From positions 310,001 through 374,000 of the forward strand of contig NZ_JAQZAJ010000003.1 of NCBI RefSeq assembly GCF_028737195.1: DNA of 64,000 nucleotides. Direction: 5' to 3'. This DNA comes from Pseudovibrio exalbescens. Its GTDB lineage: Bacteria > Pseudomonadota > Alphaproteobacteria > Rhizobiales > Stappiaceae. Positions 1 to 9,200 of the stretch are shown piece by piece. The notes below the pieces were generated by a model. The model made no database searches, was not told the origin of the DNA, and saw nothing but the letters and a program-made list of their open reading frames with translations. The stretch's first letter is position 1, and each line of letters opens with the position of its first letter. The position numbers and the translations under genes were made by a program.

Positions 1-666
1 GGTGAAGTACTTGGTTTCGTTGGTGGATCTGGGCAGGGTAAATCCGTTTTGATGCGCACCATTCTTGGGCTAACACCCATGAAGGATGGCAGTATCTCCG
101 TTTTCGGTAAGGATTTGGGTGAAGCATCTGCTGAAGAACGCACGGCGATCGAGCGGCGCTGGGGTGTTCTTTTCCAGCAAGGCGCGCTGTTTTCATCCCT
201 GACTGTTCGACAGAATGTTCAGTTTCCAATGCGTGAACATTTGAAACTGTCACAAAGACTTCAGGATGAACTGGCTCTCTTGAAGATCGAGATGGTGGGA
301 CTGCCGAGAGACGCTGCTGAAAAGTACCCCTCCGAATTGTCCGGGGGCATGATCAAGCGTGCGGCTTTGGCGCGTTCCCTTGCGCTCGATCCAGATCTCG
401 TGTTTCTGGATGAGCCAACATCCGGTCTGGACCCGATTGGAGCTGCCGAGTTTGACCAGTTGATCTACAAGCTAAAGGAAACGCTTGGATTGACGGTCTA
501 CATGGTGACCCATGATCTGGACAGCTTGCACACGGTGTGCGATCGAATTGCCGTTTTGGCGGAGAGAAAGGTGCTTGTGACCGGCACTATTGACGACATG
601 ATGCATTATGACCACCCGTGGGTGAAAGAATACTTTCGGGGTGCCCGCGCCCTCAGAAGGGCGTAA
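1..666 (+). CDS. MlaF-like ABC transporter ATP-binding protein (5' end outside window)
   Basis: ATPase subunit of an Mla/MCE-type phospholipid transporter; it would power lipid movement between outer and inner membranes from the cytoplasmic face. The reading frame is open from base 1, so the N-terminus is missing. Visible motifs are a Walker A (GGSGQGKS, about bases 25-45), a Q-loop (LFQQGALFSSLTV), the signature LSGGM, Walker B (LVFLDEP) and the switch histidine (MVTHD). The T/S usual at the fifth Walker A position is Q here. The stop lies 9 bases before the MCE-protein start, so the two are one operon; the MlaE-type permease should lie just upstream of the window. Family call is firm; the exact substrate is inferred. 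Confidence 0.92.
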   Translation, partial: GEVLGFVGGSGQGKSVLMRTILGLTPMKDGSISVFGKDLGEASAEERTAIERRWGVLFQQGALFSSLTVRQNVQFPMREHLKLSQRLQDELALLKIEMVGLPRDAAEKYPSELSGGMIKRAALARSLALDPDLVFLDEPTSGLDPIGAAEFDQLIYKLKETLGLTVYMVTHDLDSLHTVCDRIAVLAERKVLVTGTIDDMMHYDHPWVKEYFRGARALRRA

Positions 667-675
667 GGAGGACCA

Positions 676-2325
676 ATGGAAACCCGGGCCAACAATATTG
701 CGATTGGTGCATTCGTACTGGCAGTGATTGCTGCCGTCTTCATTTTCATTTTCTGGCTCATGAGCGCCAGCGAGAGCGGCAACCGTCGTGATGTGAAGAT
801 TGTTTTTCCTGGTGCGGTCACTGGCTTGCCTACTGGTGGGCAGGTGTTGTTCAACGGCATCAAAATTGGTGATGTGGCAAATCTGACCTTTGATCCAAAT
901 GATCCAAAGCTTGTGGTGGCAACTGTGCGCGTGGATGCGAAGGCGCCACTGCGCAAGGACACCCAAGCCTCTCTGGGTTTTACAGGTCTGACGGGTGTGG
1001 CTTATGTGGATCTTCATGGTGGATCTCAGTCGGCACCGCCGTTGATTGATCCAGACAGCAACGCCGTGCCGGTGATCTATGCAAACCGTAGTCAGTTCGA
1101 GGACCTTCTTGAAGGGGCCAAGGACATACTGGAGAAGGCCGACACCACGCTTGGTTCCATTCAGCAGGTGGTGACCACCAGCTCTCCAGATATCGAAAAG
1201 ACCATTCAAAACGTTGAGAAATTTACCACAGCTCTGGCCAACAACTCAGAAGGTGTAGACCAGTTCATGGCCGGTATGACTGACACGGCCAAGGCACTCA
1301 CAGATCTGTCTGGCCGTATTGGCAATCTGGTTGATCGCGGCGAACAGCTGCTGGCACAGGTGCCGCCGGAGAAAATTGGCGAGATCGTCGGCGATGTTGA
1401 GCAGATTACAACTGAGCTGGCCAATTCTGCTCAGGACGTTAGCGGCGTTGTGGATGCTGCCAAGACCACAGCAGCAGAGCTTCAGCAATTTGCTGAGGGC
1501 TTGAATGGCAGCCTTGATCAGGTCGACAAGATCTTGCAGGCGGTGGAGCCTGACAAGGTCCAGAGCGTATTGACCGGCGCTTCGGATTTTGCTCGCGTGT
1601 TGAGTGATCGCAGCCAAGATATCGACCAGATGGTGGTTTCGGCCAATCACGTTCTGCAGGATGCAGAAACGGTTTCTGCGGAAATTGCAGCCCGTAAAGA
1701 CGACATTGGCAAGATGGTTGACAACGCTTCAGGGGCGTTGGCCGAGGTTAACAGAGCTGCGGCTGAAGCTGGACGTGTGCTTGCAGCTGTCGACAGTGAT
1801 CGAGTTTCAAACATAGTTGCATCCACGGACAAGGTGATTGGCAATTTTGCAGGCCAGGAAGCTCAGATCAATGAAGCTATCGGCTCGATCAATACCGCAG
1901 CGGGCAACGTCAATCAGATCACGGTAGATTTGCAAAAACGGGTCCCTGACGTTGACAAGATGATCAGCGAAGGAACCGAAATCGCCAGCAATCTGAATGC
2001 GGCCTCGGTTCGTGTGAACGGGATTTTGGACAAGGTTGATAGTATGGTGTCCGCGGATGGTCAGGGCTTCATTCAGGAAGCGACTGCTGCGGCTACATCG
2101 ATCCGGATTGTAGCTGATGCATTTGCACAGCGTGCGGAGCCGATCTCCCAAAACCTTCTCAAGTTGACACAGCAAGGCTCTACCGACTTAAGTGCGACCG
2201 TGCGCCAGCTGAACGCCACGTTGCTGCAAATTCAGCGCGCAGTCGACAACTTTGACAAGAATCCTAACCGGGTAATCTTTGGTGGCTCTGAGACACCTGT
2301 CTACAATGGGGCAAGACGTCGTTAA
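676..2325 (+). CDS. MlaD/MCE-domain substrate-binding protein
   Basis: Membrane-anchored periplasmic MCE protein of the lipid ABC transporter, 549 aa. One N-terminal transmembrane helix (about residues 8-30, AIGAFVLAVIAAVFIFIFWL) is followed by one MCE domain (about 38-120, with FPGAVTGLPTGGQVLFNGIK). A long alpha-helical tail (about 150-520) has repeated V/L-D-x-x-x segments that could form a barrel-like tunnel. An AAGGAGG ribosome-binding site sits just before the ATG. It is well over twice as long as the roughly 180-residue E. coli MlaD, resembling the long MCE proteins of other alphaproteobacteria. It lies directly between the ATPase and the auxiliary lipoprotein. Confidence 0.93.
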   Translation: METRANNIAIGAFVLAVIAAVFIFIFWLMSASESGNRRDVKIVFPGAVTGLPTGGQVLFNGIKIGDVANLTFDPNDPKLVVATVRVDAKAPLRKDTQASLGFTGLTGVAYVDLHGGSQSAPPLIDPDSNAVPVIYANRSQFEDLLEGAKDILEKADTTLGSIQQVVTTSSPDIEKTIQNVEKFTTALANNSEGVDQFMAGMTDTAKALTDLSGRIGNLVDRGEQLLAQVPPEKIGEIVGDVEQITTELANSAQDVSGVVDAAKTTAAELQQFAEGLNGSLDQVDKILQAVEPDKVQSVLTGASDFARVLSDRSQDIDQMVVSANHVLQDAETVSAEIAARKDDIGKMVDNASGALAEVNRAAAEAGRVLAAVDSDRVSNIVASTDKVIGNFAGQEAQINEAIGSINTAAGNVNQITVDLQKRVPDVDKMISEGTEIASNLNAASVRVNGILDKVDSMVSADGQGFIQEATAAATSIRIVADAFAQRAEPISQNLLKLTQQGSTDLSATVRQLNATLLQIQRAVDNFDKNPNRVIFGGSETPVYNGARRR

Positions 2326-2406
2326 TACACTTTGAATTCGTGAGTTTCCTCGCATAATCACGGGTGTGTGGGCTTAAGGCGACTCTTTAATAGGGACTGA
2401 TTTGGC

Positions 2407-3000
2407 GTGAATACTTCGAAACTAGTCAAAGGGATGGCGGTTGCTCTCATCGTGGGTGCGACGGCTGCGTGTGGCTCGACTGGCCCAAGCGCCCTTTACG
2501 ACCTGACAGCCCCTCGTGAGTTCGGCAATTCTGCTCGTAGTTCGAACGTGCAGATTCTGGTTCCAACCCCCGTTGCACTGCAAGCTTTGGACACCAACTC
2601 AATTGCCGTTGCAGAGGCTGGCCGGATCTACTCCTACTATCCGCGAGTTGCATGGGCCGATTCACTGCCAAACGTCTTTCAAGCAAAGTTGATTGAGACA
2701 CTTGAAAACACTGGCAAGTTTAGAGGTGTGTCGCAGCCGGGGCAGGGGCTACTGATCGACTATCAGCTGCAGACCACCGTGCGCGCATTCGAGGTCAACG
2801 TGGGTCAATCCGCGAGAGCCTATGTCGAAATTGCAGCGCGTCTGGTCAACGACAGAGATGGCCGGTCTGTACAGGCGCGAGTGTTTGCAGCCGAGGTGCC
2901 TACGGTTTCCGACAATACCGACCAATCTATTGATGCGCTCAATCAGGCCTCGGATCAGGTGTTGCGGGAGATTGCCGCCTGGGTTCTCAAGACGGTCTAG
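2407..3000 (+). CDS. ABC-type transport auxiliary lipoprotein (PqiC/DUF330-like)
   Basis: Third gene of the Mla-like operon, 197 aa from a GTG start. A lysine-containing N-terminus, hydrophobic stretch (GMAVALIVGATAAC) and Cys22 look like a lipoprotein signal, although the lipobox (TAAC) lacks the usual Leu at -3. The mature part (Y-DL-AP near the start, VQILVPTP, YSYYPRVAWADSLP, GLLIDYQLQTTVRAFEV) matches the family of auxiliary lipoproteins that accompany MCE transporters and are thought to act at the outer membrane. It is followed by two hairpin terminators, which close the operon. Confidence 0.85.
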   Translation: MNTSKLVKGMAVALIVGATAACGSTGPSALYDLTAPREFGNSARSSNVQILVPTPVALQALDTNSIAVAEAGRIYSYYPRVAWADSLPNVFQAKLIETLENTGKFRGVSQPGQGLLIDYQLQTTVRAFEVNVGQSARAYVEIAARLVNDRDGRSVQARVFAAEVPTVSDNTDQSIDALNQASDQVLREIAAWVLKTV

Positions 3001-3026
3001 GGTTTCGCAGATCTACAACATTGTTT

Positions 3027-3056
3027 GGGGCGTGCTGCTGGTGGCGCGCCCTTTTT
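3027..3056 (+). terminator. Intrinsic terminator of the MCE operon
   Basis: GGGCGTGC (3028-3035) pairs with GCGCGCCC (3044-3051), one G-T wobble, 8-nt loop, followed by TTTTTG. It starts 28 bases after the lipoprotein stop. Confidence 0.75.
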
Positions 3057-3144
3057 GTTTGCCTATGTGTTTATTCCCCATATGCGCTGTGAGGTACTGC
3101 AGGCGTGCTGAAGCTCGCTGACTGGGCCACATAGGGCCTCGAAT

Positions 3145-3182
3145 GAAAAAAGGCCTCTGGAGAAGCTCCAGAGGCCTTTTTG
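3145..3182. terminator. Bidirectional terminator between convergent genes
   Basis: A perfect 15-bp stem (AAAAGGCCTCTGGAG, 3148-3162, with its complement 3166-3180) closes a 3-nt AAG loop and has A and T runs on both sides. It can end the MCE operon and the GPR-like gene transcribed toward it. Confidence 0.9.
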
Positions 3183-3203
3183 ATGGGTGTTAGTGCGGGC
3201 GGC

Positions 3204-6200
3204 TTATTCGAAGCGGCCACTCGCATGGGCCAACATTGTGTAGACCTTTCCGGTGTCGGAAGTCAGATAGGTCTGCCCCATGGTGTTGTCTGGATCATTA
3301 CGAGACACCTGTGTCAGCAGCTGCTCGAAGTCCTGAATGTAGCGTTCAACTGCGGAGCGGAACTCAGGATCGCGCCCGTACTTCTGACGGATTTCATCAA
3401 AAGTCTGCTGTCCTTGCAGCGTGTAGAGGCGACGGGTGAACACATCCCGTTCGCCGCGCTTGTAACGCTCCCAAAGGTCCACAAACGTCTCGTGGTCCAC
3501 TGCACGGGCGATATCCATGCTCAGAGAGTTCAAGGATTCAACCATGTGCTGAGGCGTGCGGCCCTGATTGCCTGCGCCCGAGTGCGGGGCGTTTGCAGGC
3601 AGGGCATCGTCGCTTGAGGCACGGCGCAGCAGGTCACTTACCCATCCCTTGCCAGCGTTGCCAAGATTGGCTGCCGGGCCACGGCTCGGCGCTGGAGGAG
3701 GGGTGGCCGGTGCAGGGCGCTTGGGCGCCTGCGGCCGTGGTGCCGGGCTTGCGACATCAGCGAGGGCTGGGCGTGCAGGCTCGGCCTGGTGAGCGACTGG
3801 GGCCGCGCTTTGGCCGGCTGCCGCCATGACTGGCGCGGAGACATCGAACTGTGAGGAGTGCTTAGAAACAATCTGTGAGAGTTCACCAAGAGCCTTCACT
3901 TGCTCGTTGACCACCTTACGCAGCGCGGCGGTTGAAGCCTCAGCTTCGTCTGGCAGCGCCAGTACACCTGCGTTCAGCTCATTGCGGGTTGCTTCCAGTT
4001 CGCGATGAACATCACGTGCGGTTTCGCGCATCCGCGTTGTTGCCTCGGAGAAGCGCTCGGAAGCTTCAGTCACCGTACGCTGCATTTCGCTCATGATCTC
4101 ATCCTGAGCCATGCGAACGGCATCGCGTGCCTTCTGACCTTCCATGCCTGCGGTCATGCGCATGCTTTCGAACTGCTCTGTGACCGACTTGGTTGCCGCT
4201 TCAGCAGCTGCTTTAAGCATTGCAGCGACTTCGCGGGCCTTGTCGTCAGCAACCTCAAGCGTGTCGCCAAGAGTTGCTGTATAGCTGTTCATGAGAGCTT
4301 CGATGGCATCGGTCTTCTTCACGATGGTGTCGGAAAGTGTCTCGATGGCGAAACGACGCTCGTTGATGCGCTGGTCCGTATGGGTGTTGGTTTCTTCAAG
4401 ATTCTGGACAGTCGCTGCCAGTGCACGGCTCTGATGTTCCATGCGGTTGGCCACGTTTGCGGCATCACCCAGAACTGTTGCGGTGGTTTCTTTGAGAAGA
4501 GCTACCTGGCTTTCAATCGTGCTGTTGGCTGCTTCTGTCTCAGATACAGCGCGGTCAATTGCGCTGCGGAACTCACCAGCTCGGCGGGCCAGATTGTTCT
4601 CGACTTCTGCGAGATTGTCGCCCGCAGTTGCCAGAACGTCACGCAGCATGCCGTTGGATGTATTCAGGCGGTTCAGGATGTCTGTGATGTCGGTTTCCAA
4701 ACGATCCTTCGTGCCCTGAATGATGGTCATTGCACGGTTGCTGCGCTCTTCAACGGTGTTGCCAATGCTGTCGACCGCTTCCATCAGGCTACGGCTTGCA
4801 ACCTCACCCTGACGGGTGAAGGTTTCAGCTGCTTCGAGGCTCTTGCTGGAGACTGTGTCCAGAAGGGCGTTGATGTCGCCTTGCATACGCTGGTTGGTGT
4901 TTTCCAGACGGGCTGCTGCAACGTTGCTGCGCTCGTCGATGCTGGTGATGATTTTCTCACCTGCATCAGAGAGAACGCGAGTTGCATCAAGGCCAGTGCG
5001 GGCAAACGCTTCAGTGGTCTCCATGCCCTTGGTGGTAACGGTGTCGAGCAGGGCGGTCATGTCGCTCTGCAGACGCTCGTTTGCACCTTCAAGACGCGAG
5101 GTCGCCGCAGAACTGCGTTCATCGATTGCAGTGACGATCTTGTCGCCTGCTTCCACCAGCGAGCGGGTCGCTTCCAGACCGTTGCGTGCAAAGTGATCGC
5201 TGACTTCACGGCCCTTGACTGTAACAGCCTCAAGAATTGCGCGCTGAACTTCTTCCACGCGGCCTGTGAGGTCTGCTGCCTTGGTTTCAATAGCGGAGAT
5301 GAGGTGGCCGCCATCTTTGTCAATGAGCTGAGCGAACTCAGCAGATTTCTCGCCAAAGGCTTCGTTGAGTATGCCTGCCTTGGAAAGCAGCTCGTCAGCC
5401 ACGGCATTGCCACGGGATGACAGCATGCCAGCTGCCTCTTCGATGACTGCGGTGACGCGTGCCCGAACCTCTTCGGTCTCACCGGAAAGGAGAGAGCGCA
5501 CATCTTCGATGGCTGAGTTGAGGCGAGACTTGGCGTTGGCGCTTTCAATCGCGAGCTTGCTGGACAGGCTGCCGATTGTTTCTTCAAGTTCCTCACGGAC
5601 CTTGTCGCTTTCGCCGGTGAGCTTGCCGGACATCTCTGCAAGAGATGCTGCATAAAGCGCACGTGCGTTCTCGCTTTCCACGGCCAGAGCGCGTGCGGCC
5701 TGTGTAACGGTCGTAAGTACCGCTTCACGAACCTTGTCGCTTTCGCCGGTCAAGCTGCCGCTGACTGTTGCCATTGCTTCGGTAACAGCCTTGGCGGCCA
5801 GTTCACCTTCGCTCTGCAAGCTGTTGCGTGCAGCGGCAACCGTATCCACGACGATCTCGTTGAGACGCTCGGCTTCACCCGAGAGCGTGCCGCTGAGCTT
5901 GGCCACACTTTCGGTGACGCTCTCTTCGGTACGCATGCGCTCGTCTGCGAGACGGGAGGCCGCTTGACCAACCACGTCGAGGATGATTTCGCGAACGCGA
6001 CTGCTTTCCTCGCCCAGAGTGCTTGTCGCTTCGGTCATGGCGGAGGTGAGGGCGCTTGCCGCCTTCTCGCTTTCGCCAGTCAGAGCGGAAGAGATGGATT
6101 CCAGGCGCTCGTTGAGGATGGTTTCCAGCGCGTTTGCACGGGAGTCCAGTGTTTCCGCGACTTCAAAGACCTTTGAGCCAAGTGAAACGTTGATCTCTGC

Positions 6201-9200
6201 CACACGTTCGGACAGCGTATCGGTGAGTTCCTTGGACTGGCGGCTGAGAACGTTGCCAGCTTCTTCAAGACGCCCATCCAGAGCCGCTGTCATTTCACTC
6301 TGACCGTCTGCGAAGGCAGAAGCGATTTCACGGGTACGGGCAACGAGTGTGTCGGAGATCTGACGAGCGCGGGCGTCTAGAGCATGGTCAATGCGCTCTG
6401 TGCCGGTGGACATGGTGGTTGCCAGGTGATCTGCGCGTTCAGAGATGACGGTCGCAGCGGCGTCCACCTTGTCGCCCACCTTCACGTCGAAGGAGGCCAG
6501 GCTGTCGGTAATGGTGTTTTCGATCACGCTGGACCGTTCTGCCAGGATCTCGCCGATCTTCTCAGCACGCTGAGTGAGGGACTCGCCCACCTGCTCAACA
6601 CGCTCAGTGAGGTTGACGGCGATGATGTCCGTACGGTCCTCAAGGATCTTGGAGATGGACTGGCTCTTCTCTTCCAGAGTGTTGGAGAGGAGTTCGGTGC
6701 CACTTTCAACGGCAGACGCCAGATTGGTCGTACGGCTTTCGATGGCTTCGGAGAGCGCATCTGCGCGGCTGTCGAAGGCCTGCTCGAAGGACGTTGTCCG
6801 ATCCGCCAGTGTGGTATCCAGATGCTGGATACGCGTGTCGAAGGCGTGGCTGATGTTCTGGCTGCGCAGGTCAAGTGCTTGAACGAGGTCAGAACCCTGT
6901 TCCGTGACTACCTGCTCCAGCTCGACCAAGCGAGAGGACAGGCCGTCATTGAGTGCGCGACCTCGTACATCCAGAGTTTGGGTAATGCGGTCGCCGATCT
7001 CGGAGAGCTCGGTGGTGACGCGTTCCCCGCGAGAGCCAATGAGGCGCGCAAGTTCGGTGCCGGTATCTGCCAGCTTGAGCGCCAGTTCTTCGGTGCGCTG
7101 ACCAAGGGCACCTGTAATCTGTGTACCCGCTTCTTCCATTGCCACGCGGAAGCTGTTGGTGTGGGTGTCGATGATTTCGACAACCTCACGCCCGCGCGTC
7201 GAAAGGCGTTCATCCAGTTCAGCACCATTTATCGTGATGCTTTCATGGATCTGGCCACTGATGGTGCTCAGGCGTTCTGCAAGCTCAGTGCCGCCCACGG
7301 TGATGGTTTCACCCAGAGTGTTTGCTGTTTCGTCCAGACGAGCAGCAATTTCGCCGCCGCGAAGGGACAGATCAACCACGATGGATTCACCGGTGCCACG
7401 AAGAATTTCGGAGACTTCCGAAGAGCGTGCGGAGAGGGTTTCAATAAAGTCAGAGCACTGAACGGCAATGGCACTATTGATTTCCTGCCCTCGGGTTGCG
7501 ATGCCCTCTGCGGCCTGTTCACCGGTATTGCGCAGCGCTTCGTCCAGAGTGGTGACGCGCTCGCCGATGGTGCCCATCAGATCGTCTGTACGGGTGGTGA
7601 TAGTGTCGATCAGGCGACCGCTCGTCAGAGACAGGTTCGCGTTGATCTCCTCGCCACGGGCCAGCATTTCCGCGCTCATCTTCTGGCTGGCGTCAACGAA
7701 CTGCTCAGTTACACCAGAGATAGTGTACTCAAGCGTTTCGTTAAGCTGCGTATTTGCAGAAGTGAACTGGTCTGTCACCTGAGATACAGCGCTGTAGAGC
7801 GTATCGGTGAGCTGACCACCAACGGCAGACATGTTGTCGTTGAGAGACTGGGTTGTTGCTTCGAGCGTTGCATTGAGCTGCTCGTTTGCGGAACCAAACT
7901 GCTCCGTAACCTGAGAAACCGTGCCGAATAGAGTTTCTGTCAACTGGCCGGTCGCGGTGGTCAGGTTGTCGTTGAGAGACTGAGTGGTGTTTTCCAGTGT
8001 ACTGTTCAGCTGTTCGCTGGCCGAGCCAAAGCGATCGGTCACCTGCTCCACGGTGGAGTAGATGCTGTCGGTCAACAGGCTGCTGGCAGAAGACAGGCTT
8101 TCCGTGAGGTTGTGGGTGCCGTTCTCCAGAGTGGTGTTGAGCTGGATATTGGCCGAGCTGATCTGCTCGGTGACACTGGAGGTCGTGGTGACCAAGGTCT
8201 GAGCCAGCTCGCCACTGGTGCTTGCCACACTCTCCTGGAACTCCTTGAGGCCATTGTTGAGCGTTGCGTTGAGCTCTTCGTTGGCTGCATTGAAGTTCTC
8301 GGTAACCTGAGAAGCGGTGGTAAACAGGGTTTCGTTGAGCTGGTAGCCGGCGCCAGTGAAGCGCTCAGTCACGTCGTTGACGGTATTTGCCAAGGACTGT
8401 GTCAGCTGGTTGCCCTGTTCTGCGATAGACGCGTTCATGATAGCGGTCTGATCGGTAATGGTCTGAGACAGGTCTGCACCGGCAGTTGCCAGTGTGCTGT
8501 TCAGAGCATCGCCCTTTTCGGCCAGAACGTCGCCAATTTCGGAGCCACGTGCGCTGAGGCCTTCCAGAATTTCCGTGCCAATGCCGGACAGAGACTGGTT
8601 GATCTCTTCAGAGCGTGCGCTGAGGGCACCGAGAAGGGTTTCAGAGGTGTCAGCAAGACGTGCGTTAAGCTCATCACCGCGAACGGTGAGGTTCTCAACA
8701 AAGCTGTTTGCTGTACCGGAGAAGGTCTCGTTGATTTCGGTGCCGCGCAGTTCCAGCGTCTCGGCCAGATCGGTACCGGTCTTGCTGAGTGTATCCACCA
8801 GATCAGTGCCGGTGGTTGTCAGGCGGTCAACATAGTCATCGCTGCGGGTTGTCAGCGACTGGACGAGATCGCTGCCAGCATTGGTAAAGTTATCAGTGAC
8901 TTCATTGACGCGGGTTTCAATCTTCGAAGCCATTTGTTCGAGCGTTGCATCAAGCGCACCGGTGAGGCGTTCCCTTGCGCGATCAACAGAGGCGGCGAAA
9001 TCCTCTGATGTGGACTGCAGCTGCGTCGACAGATTTTCGTGAGTGCCGGAAATGGTCTCGCGAACAAGCTCAGCGTTAGCCTGAATCGCTTGCCGCTGGC
9101 TGACCAGCTCATCAACCAGACGGCGGATCTTGAGCTCGTTGTCATTATAAGACTGCTCGAGCGTAGACACTTCCGTATGGATCATGACTTCGAGCTCGCT

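Noticed and set aside
4005-5420. 471-codon open frame antisense to the GPR-like gene
   Set aside because: The repeat-rich, stop-poor codon pattern of the coiled-coil gene leaves long frames open on the other strand. The product is Cys/Ala/Val-rich without a family, and there is no ribosome site.
6384-7931. 515-codon open frame antisense to the GPR-like gene
   Set aside because: Same cause; it mirrors the 33-bp periodicity of the real gene.
7716-8309. Regular repeats considered as CRISPR or VNTR outside genes
   Set aside because: Units are 132 bp, in frame, with no spacers, and encode a continuous helical protein.
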